This document shows positions 1 through 8,408 of a stretch of DNA of 49,372 nt, piece after piece. Below the pieces are notes generated by a model. That model did not search any database and was not told the origin of the DNA. It saw only the letters and a program-made list of their open reading frames with translations. The DNA is taken from the NCBI GenBank assembly GCA_030669585.1, contig DAOVDI010000006.1, positions 1 to 49,372 of the forward strand, written 5' to 3'. This stretch comes from Acidobacteriota bacterium. Lineage in GTDB: Bacteria > Acidobacteriota > Aminicenantia > Aminicenantales > Aminicenantaceae. Both the position numbers and the translations under genes were made by a program. Positions within the stretch are counted from its first letter, which is position 1. Every line of letters begins with the position of its first letter.

Positions 1-8
1 TCCCCTTT

Positions 9-41
9 AAGGCTGCTTTTCTCTTTGGAGAAGGCAGCCTT
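9..41. terminator. Strong hairpin downstream of nikR (candidate terminator)
   Basis: AAGGCTGC (9-16) / GCAGCCTT (34-41) perfect 8-bp stem, continued by TTTCTC/GGAGAAG-type pairing inside; lies just after the minus-strand nikR stop. No clear U-tract. Confidence 0.5.
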
Positions 42-71
42 CTCTATATTTATACTACAAGCTTATTCTGT

Positions 72-491
72 CTAGTCTAGCTCCGATCCAGTAGTCGTCT
101 GAAGCAACTTTCCATCCTTGACGCTTCTTGTGCTGAGAAGTTTATCCGCTATGGCTTTGATATTCCGGCTTTTCCCTCTAAGGATGATAACCTCTAGGCA
201 GTTGTGATAATCCAAGTGAATATGTGTCGATGAAACAATAGTATCAATATATTGATGCTGAATATTATTGAGGGTTTCGGTGAGCTCTCTTATATCATGA
301 CTGTAGACAAGCCCGAGGATTCCTATGGTTTCTTTTTCCGGATCCTTCCATTCTTTCTGGACCAGGCGTTCCCTGATCAGAGTTCTAAAAGCCTCTGAAC
401 GGCTTTTGTACCCGGCAGATTCAATGAGCTGGTCAAATTTCTTTAAAAGATCTGCCTCTATGGAAACCCCGAATCGAACTACTTTGCCCAT
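72..491 (-). CDS. nikR: NikR-like nickel-responsive ribbon-helix-helix regulator
   Basis: N-terminal RHH (VVRFGVSIEADLLKKFDQLI..SRSEAFRTLIRERL) and the C-terminal metal-binding pattern NIQHQY..STHIHLDYHNCLEVIILRG; SD-like AAAGGA upstream. Confidence 0.9.
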   Translation of the reverse strand: MGKVVRFGVSIEADLLKKFDQLIESAGYKSRSEAFRTLIRERLVQKEWKDPEKETIGILGLVYSHDIRELTETLNNIQHQYIDTIVSSTHIHLDYHNCLEVIILRGKSRNIKAIADKLLSTRSVKDGKLLQTTTGSELD

Positions 492-540
492 TATATTATC
501 CTTTTCATGTATTTTATAATATTTTTGTTTATAAGGTAAA

Positions 541-1010
541 ATGATATTTAACTCAACAAACTCAATGAGCTCAAAGAGCTGGATTCCCGTTCCCGATCGG
601 AGTCGGGGACAAGCTTACACGGGAATGACGAAGGGGCGAACGCACTTATTAAGTCGTTAGAAAGAAAAGCACTTGAATCCTTGAACCCTAGAATCCTTTT
701 TTTCAACGTATCGTCGAATTTTATGAATAATTCAGATTCGCCTGGATGATTCACGGGTCGATATGCACGGCGTGGCGCATGAAGCCGTATTCATATACTG
801 CGAATGCGTCGCAACAAAGCAGATCGGCCTGCCCGTAGGGTAAAAAGATAGAAAGAGAGGATTCGAGGATTTTAGGGTTCGAGTGTTTTTATTGTGTCCC
901 GTTGAATTTAGTGCCTGGACTATTTACGAGTCGAGGTTGATGCATCTGCAAGAGGCTGTTCGTGAAGCCGTATTAATATACTGCGAACGGACGGCAACGC
1001 AGCAGATGGG
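541..1010. repeat. Mosaic intergenic repeat cluster, copy A
   Basis: Reverse complement shares long near-identical stretches with 40745-40945 (about 88 nt with about 2 mismatches) and with 17592-17650 and 17864-17885; also contains an internal degenerate duplicate (about 770-830 vs about 955-1005). Confidence 0.85.
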
Positions 1011-1111
1011 ATAAGATCGGCTTGTAAATTGTTCAGGTTAAGGAAACCTTTTGGGATGATTATACGTCTATATATATGAAATGAAGAAAACAAATAAATA
1101 GGAGATATAAA

Positions 1112-1294
1112 ATGAAATTCAGAACAAGAGTGGCCATATTCATGGTAGCAGTATTTGTCACAATGGTGGGTTTTAGTTTAATTGCATCCCCTGCCATCGA
1201 AATGATAAAAGTAGGGAAGGATGCAGGTTACGAGATGATCTCGAACTATCTAGCGAAAGCTGACGCGCAGCAATCCAGATACATAAATGGATAA
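1112..1294 (+). CDS. Small membrane/secreted protein of unknown function (60 aa)
   Basis: ATG preceded by AGGAG with good spacing; basic N-terminus followed by a hydrophobic segment (VAIFMVAVFVTMVGFSLIASPA). Confidence 0.5.
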   Translation: MKFRTRVAIFMVAVFVTMVGFSLIASPAIEMIKVGKDAGYEMISNYLAKADAQQSRYING

Positions 1295-1335
1295 TCTATT
1301 GCGAGAAAGAAGTTTGAGCACATTAAACAAGCTTC

Positions 1336-1384
1336 GGGATTGGTTGACCATAGACTTCGAGAGAGTTCTCCCTCAACCAATCCC
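1336..1384. terminator. Long perfect inverted repeat downstream of the small ORF (terminator or structured RNA)
   Basis: GGGATTGGTTGA (1336-1347) / TCAACCAATCCC (1373-1384), 12-bp perfect stem; no U-run follows. Confidence 0.45.
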
Positions 1385-1590
1385 CACACTCAATTCTTTA
1401 CCGCTTTATTTTTACTCCCGCCAAAAATTAAATCTATTCTGATTTTTTGATTCTTTAACTCCTCAAAAAAGCAATTTTGCCTGCTGGATGCAGACGATAT
1501 TTTTATCTGAACATACCCCCTTTATATTCACCCGTAAAGTCTATAAGATCGATCCTTTCCTCTGCCCAAAGTGTTATGGCAGAATGAAGA

Positions 1591-3462
1591 TCATATTTTT
1601 TTTGCAGCGATCAGCATGATATCCTGAAGGCGCAGGATGCTTCCGTCCATATCTTCCAGAATCCCTTCCCGCAGCAGCATGTTTTCCAGGAGTTGATTTG
1701 CTAATTTATTCAGTTCCCCGGATTTGGGAGATGCTTTATGGATCCGAACCATCTCTTTGATCAGATTATTTTTCTGGTTGATCTCAATGATGCGCTTGGT
1801 GAAGGCGTAGTCTTTGTTGGACATTTTTATAACTTTTTCCATCTGGATGGATGGACCGCCCGCCCTGTGGACAAGGATGCACGGGCTGTCGACCAACCGT
1901 TTGGAAAGCCTGACATCTTCCACCCTTTCGCCGTAAACCTTCTTGAGATAAGCGACGAAATCATTCAAATCTTTTATCAGGTCCGTATCCTTTTCTTCTG
2001 TTTCTTTATCATCCAGCTTTATGTCCGCTCCTTCAGCGATCTTGAAGGATTTGCCTTTAAATTCTCTGAGATGTTCGATGACAAACTCATCCAGCGGATC
2101 GACGAGGAAAAGGACCTCGAGGTCTTTCTTCTTAAAAGCCTCAAGAGCCGGACTTTTCTCCAGAGAATCAAGCTCATGCCCGGTGGTGTAATAGATCTCT
2201 TTCTGGTCTTTTTCCATGCGTGAAATATATTCATTAAGATCTATGAGCTTATCTTTGGATTCTTTGGAGGAATAGAAAAGAAGAAGGGGGGCGATTTTCG
2301 AGCGATTGTCAAAATCAGTGATAACCCCTTCTTTCAGATTCCTGTGGAATTTTTCCCAGAGACTAAGATATTCTTCTCTGTCTATTTTTTTAATGGATTC
2401 CAATTTCTCAAAGATCTTTTTGAGGATATGTTTTCTAATCTTATCGATCTTGATGTTGTTCTGAATGGTCTCCCGGGAAATATTGAGAGGGATATCCTCG
2501 GAGTCAATAACGCCGACAAGGAATCTCATGTATTCGGGCATAATATCCTTGTTTCCCTTCTGGATCAGTACTTTTTGAGAATACAGGTCGATCCCGGGCT
2601 CGGTTTTAATGAATCCCAGGGCTTCCAAAGATGTTTTAGGGACAAAGATCACAGCATGAAACTGCACCGGTGCATCCGAGGAAAGGTGTAGATAGGTTTC
2701 CGGTTCTTCCTTTGTATGATTGATAAATTGGTAAAAATGGTTGTAGTCTTCTTTTTTAAGAGATGCCTTTGGCTGAGTCCAGATGGCTTCCGTGCTTTCG
2801 ATCTTATCTCCTTCCACATAGATGGGGAAGGGGAGAAATTTTGAATGTGTGTCTATGATATTTTTTATCGTAAACTTGTCCAGGAGATCTTTCTCGTGCT
2901 CTTTTTTCAGTATAAGCTCGATGCGTGTCCCTCTGGTCTTTTTAACTGTTTCTTCCAGGGTGAAATTTTTATCGCCTTTAGATGTCCAGAGATAAGCCGT
3001 GCTTTTTTTTCGAGAAGACCTGGTGATGATGCGGATTTCCCGGGCAACCATGAAGCTGGAATAAAAACCTACGCCGAACTGTCCGATAAGCGACATCTGG
3101 TCTTTACTGTCGGATTTTGATAATTTTTTAAGAAACTGGGCCGCTCCGGAATGGGCGATCGTTCCGATATTATCGATCAGCTCTTTCCGTGTCATTCCGA
3201 TACCGGTGTCTTCGATAATAAGTTTTTTCTGAGTTTGATTGAAGGAGATGTTGATCCTAAGATCCAGGTCTTTATTATCCATGTCTTTTTCGGTCAGGAG
3301 TTGAAAATGGACCTTATTGAGGGCATCTACAGCATTAGATATCAATTCTCTTAGAAAAACCTCTCTGTTTTTATAGAGTGAATAGACAAGGATATCCAGA
3401 AGCTGTTTGACCTCTGTTTGAAATTCGTGCTTTTCCTTTTTCTCTTTTATTTCTTCAGACAT
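1591..3462 (-). CDS. htpG: HSP90-family chaperone HtpG
   Basis: Translation has EFQTEVKQLLDILVYSLYKNREVFLRELISNAVDAL, DTGIGMT, GQFGVGFYSSFMVA; likely start MSEEIKEK at 3462 rather than the ORF start at 3525. Confidence 0.96.
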   Translation of the reverse strand: MSEEIKEKKEKHEFQTEVKQLLDILVYSLYKNREVFLRELISNAVDALNKVHFQLLTEKDMDNKDLDLRINISFNQTQKKLIIEDTGIGMTRKELIDNIGTIAHSGAAQFLKKLSKSDSKDQMSLIGQFGVGFYSSFMVAREIRIITRSSRKKSTAYLWTSKGDKNFTLEETVKKTRGTRIELILKKEHEKDLLDKFTIKNIIDTHSKFLPFPIYVEGDKIESTEAIWTQPKASLKKEDYNHFYQFINHTKEEPETYLHLSSDAPVQFHAVIFVPKTSLEALGFIKTEPGIDLYSQKVLIQKGNKDIMPEYMRFLVGVIDSEDIPLNISRETIQNNIKIDKIRKHILKKIFEKLESIKKIDREEYLSLWEKFHRNLKEGVITDFDNRSKIAPLLLFYSSKESKDKLIDLNEYISRMEKDQKEIYYTTGHELDSLEKSPALEAFKKKDLEVLFLVDPLDEFVIEHLREFKGKSFKIAEGADIKLDDKETEEKDTDLIKDLNDFVAYLKKVYGERVEDVRLSKRLVDSPCILVHRAGGPSIQMEKVIKMSNKDYAFTKRIIEINQKNNLIKEMVRIHKASPKSGELNKLANQLLENMLLREGILEDMDGSILRLQDIMLIAAKKI

Positions 3463-3463
3463 A

Positions 3464-5071
3464 TCAATATATCTCCTTGTTGATATCAAGAATAAATTGG
3501 TTTTTTTCAGAGCGGCTTTCTCCAACGCTTGTGATATAGATCGCCGGTCGATCTACAACCGGGCATTTATTCTCACAGATACCGCAACCGGTGCAGGCTT
3601 CTATATCGATAAAAGGCGCCTTTGGCCTTTTTATTGTGCCGTCAGGAAGATGGGTCTCGACTTCGATCATCTGGATCGCCTTGGGCGACACAGGGCAGTG
3701 TTCTTCGCACACAATGCAGGAATTTCCGAATTTGTAGGGAAGGCACCGGTTCTTATCGATCCAGGCAGTTCCGATTTTGATCTGGTTCTTTTCTTCGATT
3801 GTAAGTTCCCGGATCGCGCCTGTTGGGCAGACCTGGGTGCAAAGGGAACAATAGTAATCACAGTAGCCTATCTTGGGAACCAGCATGGGAGTCCAGAGGC
3901 CCTCGGGTCCTGCTTCTGTACGGGCCGGCTGGATTGCGTTTGTCGGACAGACCTTCATACATTCGCCGCATTTCACGCATTTCTGAAGAAATTCCTTCTC
4001 AGGAAGCGCTCCGGGGGGGCGGATCAATTTTTCTGAAGCCCTTGAGCGGAGCGGAGATATACGAAAAAATGGAATGGCGATCAATCCCAAAAAAGAGGAT
4101 AAAAGGACTTTCCGTCTGGAGAGGTTAATAGATTCCAGGTGTTCCGGATTAAGGGCGGGATGGAAACCAATCGCCCCTGTCGGGCATATTGCGCTGCAGG
4201 TGAAGCAGTAAACACATTCAGAACTTTTCCAGTCTTCTTCCGGATAAGGATTGGCCTGTGTTTCGCATTGGATGGTACATAGGTTGCATTTAATGCATTT
4301 GTCCATATCGATCCTGAGCTTCAGAATGTTCCATCTGGAAAGAAGGCCGAGAAATGCGCCAAGGGGACAGAGATACCGGCACCAGAATCTTTCACGGGCT
4401 AAATTCAGAAGGATAACCCCCAGAAAAATCATCCCAAGGAAAAATCCCTGGATAAAAATGCTGTTAATATCTATAGTTTCAAAAAACTGGACAAGTCCGT
4501 CTCCGATGGATGACAGATGTGCCGAGTAAACCAGACCGATAACATTGGAGAAGAGGTGGTTTGCGGCCGGCATTATGCCGGTGATAAAGGAACGGTAAAG
4601 CAAAGAGAAGGGATCCAAAAGACCGGCCACATTCAAGCTGAAGAGAGAACCGGCCAGAGTAAAAAGCAGGATGTAATATTTCCAGGCCGTATGGTTATCT
4701 TTTTGTTTTTTTGGCCTGAGGAGTTTTGACTTTTTAAAAACAAAAGAGAAAAATTGCTGGATGGTTCCCATGGGGCAGATCCATCCGCAGGCGACCCGGC
4801 CGATAATAAATGTGACAACGATCGTAATCGCCGCCATGCTAAATGACAGAAAAAGCGTGTGTGAAGCAAGTAGTGTTGTCAGTGCGAGGAGAGGATTAAA
4901 ATGGAAAAATATCTCGACATTCCCGATATAATCCTCCCCGGGAAATCTTGTCTGGAACAAGAGATAGAAGAAAAGAAATAGAAAAACAGTCTGGGATAGA
5001 ATTCTCAGGTATTGGATGAGCCGGTATTTTTTAGACTGTTCTTTTTTCAATCTTAAGCTTCTCCTGATCAA
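3464..5071 (-). CDS. Polytopic 4Fe-4S polyferredoxin (NapH/NosR-like membrane half fused to a NapG-like multi-cluster half)
   Basis: TM helices, GRVACGWICPMG and RFWCRYLCPLGA motifs, several CxxCxxCxxxC-type clusters; internal LSRRKVLLSSFLG segment resembles a twin-arginine anchor. Confidence 0.88.
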   Translation of the reverse strand: MIRRSLRLKKEQSKKYRLIQYLRILSQTVFLFLFFYLLFQTRFPGEDYIGNVEIFFHFNPLLALTTLLASHTLFLSFSMAAITIVVTFIIGRVACGWICPMGTIQQFFSFVFKKSKLLRPKKQKDNHTAWKYYILLFTLAGSLFSLNVAGLLDPFSLLYRSFITGIMPAANHLFSNVIGLVYSAHLSSIGDGLVQFFETIDINSIFIQGFFLGMIFLGVILLNLARERFWCRYLCPLGAFLGLLSRWNILKLRIDMDKCIKCNLCTIQCETQANPYPEEDWKSSECVYCFTCSAICPTGAIGFHPALNPEHLESINLSRRKVLLSSFLGLIAIPFFRISPLRSRASEKLIRPPGALPEKEFLQKCVKCGECMKVCPTNAIQPARTEAGPEGLWTPMLVPKIGYCDYYCSLCTQVCPTGAIRELTIEEKNQIKIGTAWIDKNRCLPYKFGNSCIVCEEHCPVSPKAIQMIEVETHLPDGTIKRPKAPFIDIEACTGCGICENKCPVVDRPAIYITSVGESRSEKNQFILDINKEIY

Positions 5072-5915
5072 ATTCGCCGAATCCCCTTTCGCGTGCCAGC
5101 TGAAGATACCGCATCTTCTCTGGCTCGATGTCCAAGTAGCTCACCCCCATGGAATCGACAGCAACATAATCGACGCCCGCGACCACGGTCTTATGGATCC
5201 TGACATCAGACAGTCTTCCCCCCTGAGGCCCGTTTCTCCAAAGGACCCGGTAGGCATCCAGTACGGTCAGCACAGGCTTAAAAAAGGCGGCCAGGTCGAT
5301 TACGGCAGCATCAAGATTTTGATGAAGCTGATTCCGGTTGCCGCCCAGGCAGCCCAGCCAGTTTTTCATACCCAGAGTGACTCTTGACAGGCTGTGATTT
5401 TTAGTGGCAGGGATATTGATGATCTTGTCGGTTTCGAGGAAATCTGTAAAAACTTCCCAGTTTTTAAGCCATTCTCCATGAAGATCGACTTTTTTAAGCT
5501 TGTGTTGACTGCAGAAAGGGACCTTAGCTCCGGCCTCTTTGGCTGCTTTTGCTATTCCAGACCGGACATATGTCCGCCTGGCCGGATTGCAGGGATTGTC
5601 CATGACTTTAACTTCTTTGGCTCCGGCATTAAAGCAAAGTTCCACAAGGGTTTTTACTATTTCAGGATTGGTGCAAGCGCCCTGTTCCGGTTTGCGGTCC
5701 CAGCCGATATTTGGTTTGAGTACGACTTTATCGCCTTTTGAAACGAAGCGATTGATCCCTCCGACTGCAGAAACAGCTTCTTTTGCCAGTTGTGCCGGCG
5801 ATTCACCCTGGATAACAGCCAGGTCAGGTAGGGATGTTTGGGCAAACAATCCCGGCCTGATATTAAATAGAAGACTTCCTACAGTTACATCTTTTAAAAA
5901 TTTTCTTCTTTTCAT
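5031..5915 (-). CDS. DUF362-family protein with N-terminal Tat-like signal
   Basis: MKRRKFLKDVTVGSLLF signal; KGDKVVLKPNIGWDRKPEQGACTNPEIV and GAKEVKVMDNPCNPARRTY typical of DUF362; 41-nt overlap with the downstream polyferredoxin ORF. Confidence 0.85.
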   Translation of the reverse strand: MKRRKFLKDVTVGSLLFNIRPGLFAQTSLPDLAVIQGESPAQLAKEAVSAVGGINRFVSKGDKVVLKPNIGWDRKPEQGACTNPEIVKTLVELCFNAGAKEVKVMDNPCNPARRTYVRSGIAKAAKEAGAKVPFCSQHKLKKVDLHGEWLKNWEVFTDFLETDKIINIPATKNHSLSRVTLGMKNWLGCLGGNRNQLHQNLDAAVIDLAAFFKPVLTVLDAYRVLWRNGPQGGRLSDVRIHKTVVAGVDYVAVDSMGVSYLDIEPEKMRYLQLARERGFGEFDQEKLKIEKRTV

Positions 5916-5920
5916 CGATA

Positions 5921-7105
5921 TTACCTCTTTCCAAGCGAAGTAATGTAAGTAATAATTCCGTTATAAATACCCTGTGCCACATGTTCACGGTATTGGGGTG
6001 TTTTGAGCCTGGATTCCTCCCGGCTGTTGCTGAGGTGGGATATTTCAATGAGTATGGACGGCATCTCTCCGCCGATGAGAACCCAGAAAGGGCCTCCCCG
6101 AACATTAAGGTTTCTAACTTTATTGTATTTTTTTGACAATTGTCTGACCAATTGAGTCTGCACATTTGTCGCCAGGTCCTTGGATTCCATGATCTTACTG
6201 TTTTTAACGATTTTTGTGATGATATCCTTCATATTGCCGATATTTTTTGTTGAAGTGGCATTTTCCCGGGCGGCGATTCTGGTAATATTAGGATCTGTCG
6301 TAAAATTGAGGAAAAAAGTCTGGACCCCGGAAAAGCTTCTGCTTGGATTGGCATTGGCATGGACTGAAATAAACATGTCCGCCTGTTTCTGGTTGGCAAT
6401 TACAGTTCTATTTTCCGGCGGGATGTAAATGTCGGTTTCGCGGGTCAAGACTACCTCAAAATCGCTGTTCTTATTCAGCAGCTTTTTCAATCTCATGCAT
6501 ACATCCAGAACGATGTCTTTTTCATAAGTTCCGCTGCGTCCGATACATCCCGGATCCGACCCTCCGTGACCCGGGTCGATAACGATCCTTTTTATTCCCA
6601 GCCCAAGTTGACGGGCCAGACTGTATCCTGACTTCGAGGGTTGCGCAGGCTTTGGCGACTCTTGTGAAGACAATTTGGATTTAGCTGCTGGCCGGTCCTT
6701 TTTTGAATAAATATCTATTACGATCCGGAAGGGATCAAAAAGATGCCAGACACGATAGTGCTTGATTTTTTGAAAATTGAGATCCACAACGACCCTGACT
6801 GTTGTTTTTGTCTTCTGGGCAATGCGTATCTGGCGGATATAGCCATTGTTTACGATCGTGCTCTTATTATGAAGAAGAGGATTAAGCTTTGACTGATAGA
6901 TATCGACATATATCCGGTCCGGTAGGATAAGCTTGTTATATGTATATTCTCTAAGTTTTCCGATATCAATAACGATCCGGGTATAGGCGGGGTGTGTGTA
7001 AGACCGGAGGTTATAGATCTCAACGCGTGAGTCGGCATGAAGAGAATGAAAAGAAAGCAGGAGAAAAAAAAAGGTCAGAACGTACAGTCGATGAAGAAAA
7101 TTCAT
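5921..7105 (-). CDS. N-acetylmuramoyl-L-alanine amidase (AMIN + Amidase_3)
   Basis: IVIDPGHGGSDPGCIGRSGTYEKDIVLDV, FISVHANANPSRSFSGVQTFFLN, GGEMPSILIEISHLSN; AMIN-like N-terminus; start MNFLHRLYVLTFF at 7105 with signal peptide. Confidence 0.93.
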   Translation of the reverse strand: MNFLHRLYVLTFFFLLLSFHSLHADSRVEIYNLRSYTHPAYTRIVIDIGKLREYTYNKLILPDRIYVDIYQSKLNPLLHNKSTIVNNGYIRQIRIAQKTKTTVRVVVDLNFQKIKHYRVWHLFDPFRIVIDIYSKKDRPAAKSKLSSQESPKPAQPSKSGYSLARQLGLGIKRIVIDPGHGGSDPGCIGRSGTYEKDIVLDVCMRLKKLLNKNSDFEVVLTRETDIYIPPENRTVIANQKQADMFISVHANANPSRSFSGVQTFFLNFTTDPNITRIAARENATSTKNIGNMKDIITKIVKNSKIMESKDLATNVQTQLVRQLSKKYNKVRNLNVRGGPFWVLIGGEMPSILIEISHLSNSREESRLKTPQYREHVAQGIYNGIITYITSLGKR

Positions 7106-7107
7106 GG

Positions 7108-8310
7108 TTAGGCTCCGTATTTCTTCAGTTTTCCGGCGTGGGCAAGAAGAAGCGGCATAACATGGATCGCATGGAAGCGTCCCAAATACCCGAAACAACA
7201 GGCTCTTTCTGAAAAATGATCGACTGGGTCTCCCTGTGCTGTCCGGGCATGAATGAGGATCGGATTAGGGTGCCAGGAATGACCTTTCATGAAACTGGGT
7301 GTGGAATGATCCGAAGTGACAGCCAGAACATCGGGATTCAGATCAAGAAAACGCGGGATGTATGTATCGGTTTTTTCAATTACGGCGACTTTTGCGCTGA
7401 AGTTCCCATCCTCTCCCGCAGAGTCTGTTTTTTTGACATGAACATAAAAGAAATCGTAATCGTTGTAGTGCTCTTCCAGTGTTGTAACAAGGTCCTCCTG
7501 CGAGGTTCCGGCGTCCAGAATGTCCATTCCGACAAGTTTTGCCAAGCCCTTGTACATTGGATAATTGGCGATTGCAGCAGCCTTTAAATGATAAAGCTCC
7601 TGCATAGTAGGGATGGAAGGATGTTTGGAAAATCCCCTTAACATAACGGTATTGGCATTTGTGTTATCACGGAGAAGATCGGTGACCTTGTCTGTGAAAG
7701 CGTTGATGATCCTGGCCGACTCTTCGGCTTCCGGAACCTTGGCTTGGCTGTAGACCACAGGCTTGTTTTCTTTCTGTGGATCAGCGTCCGTCAGAGAGTC
7801 CATAAGTCCATGCTTACTAAATTTGACGACAAACCGGTGTTCCTTGCCTGGGTAAACAACAGTTTGAGCCCCCATCACGGATTGGATAGAGTTATTGATC
7901 TTCTGGCAAAGTTTTTCATTTTCATTGGTAGGGATCCGGCCTGCTCTCCGGTCTATTATGAGTCCGTCTTTGAGAGTGGCAAAATTTCCCCGGGCGACCA
8001 TATCGTTTTTTCCGACGTTAACACCGACACCCAGGGCTTCCAGAATCCCTCTGCCCAGAAGATAAAATAAGGGATCATAACCGAAAAGAGACATGTGTGC
8101 AGGTCCGCTTCCCGGGGTAATACCCATGGAAACAGGGTCTGTCAGTCCGCAAGAGCTATTGGCTGCCAGTTGATCGAGGTTTGGTGTTTTGGCGGCCTCA
8201 AGCTCGGTTTGTCCGTCTACACGAAGTCCTCCAAGGCCGTCTAAGACCAGGAGAACGATCTTGGAATCCGTCTGTATACTCAGTTCTTTAACTATTTTTT
8301 CCATGTTCAC
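7108..8310 (-). CDS. apgM: Archaeal-type cofactor-independent phosphoglycerate mutase
   Basis: VLLVLDGLGGLRVDGQTELEAAKTPNLDQLAANSSCGLTDPVSMGITPGSGPAHMSLFGYDP; AVTSDHSTPSFMKGHSWHPNPILIH. Confidence 0.93.
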   Translation of the reverse strand: MNMEKIVKELSIQTDSKIVLLVLDGLGGLRVDGQTELEAAKTPNLDQLAANSSCGLTDPVSMGITPGSGPAHMSLFGYDPLFYLLGRGILEALGVGVNVGKNDMVARGNFATLKDGLIIDRRAGRIPTNENEKLCQKINNSIQSVMGAQTVVYPGKEHRFVVKFSKHGLMDSLTDADPQKENKPVVYSQAKVPEAEESARIINAFTDKVTDLLRDNTNANTVMLRGFSKHPSIPTMQELYHLKAAAIANYPMYKGLAKLVGMDILDAGTSQEDLVTTLEEHYNDYDFFYVHVKKTDSAGEDGNFSAKVAVIEKTDTYIPRFLDLNPDVLAVTSDHSTPSFMKGHSWHPNPILIHARTAQGDPVDHFSERACCFGYLGRFHAIHVMPLLLAHAGKLKKYGA

Positions 8311-8373
8311 TTCATTGGTAACTATAGGAAATTTGTCATTTCAAGTCAATTGTAGATGTTTTTTTCATATGTG

Positions 8374-8402
8374 TTGTGACCGCTTCTTTCTTCTGATAAA
8401 AT
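8374..8402 (+). promoter_or_regulatory. Candidate sigma70-type promoter of guaA (leaderless configuration)
   Basis: TTGTGA (8374-8379) - 17 nt - TAAAAT (8397-8402); guaA ATG at 8409 lies where the +1 would be expected; no SD upstream. Confidence 0.5.
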
Positions 8403-8408
8403 CGGTAC

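Noticed and set aside
548-754. Minus-strand 68-aa ORF
   Set aside because: Lies entirely in repeat copy A; composition is a translation of the repeat module, no SD support.
541-1010. CRISPR-like array in the repeat-rich gaps
   Set aside because: Modules are not regularly spaced, vary in order and orientation, and there are no cas genes.
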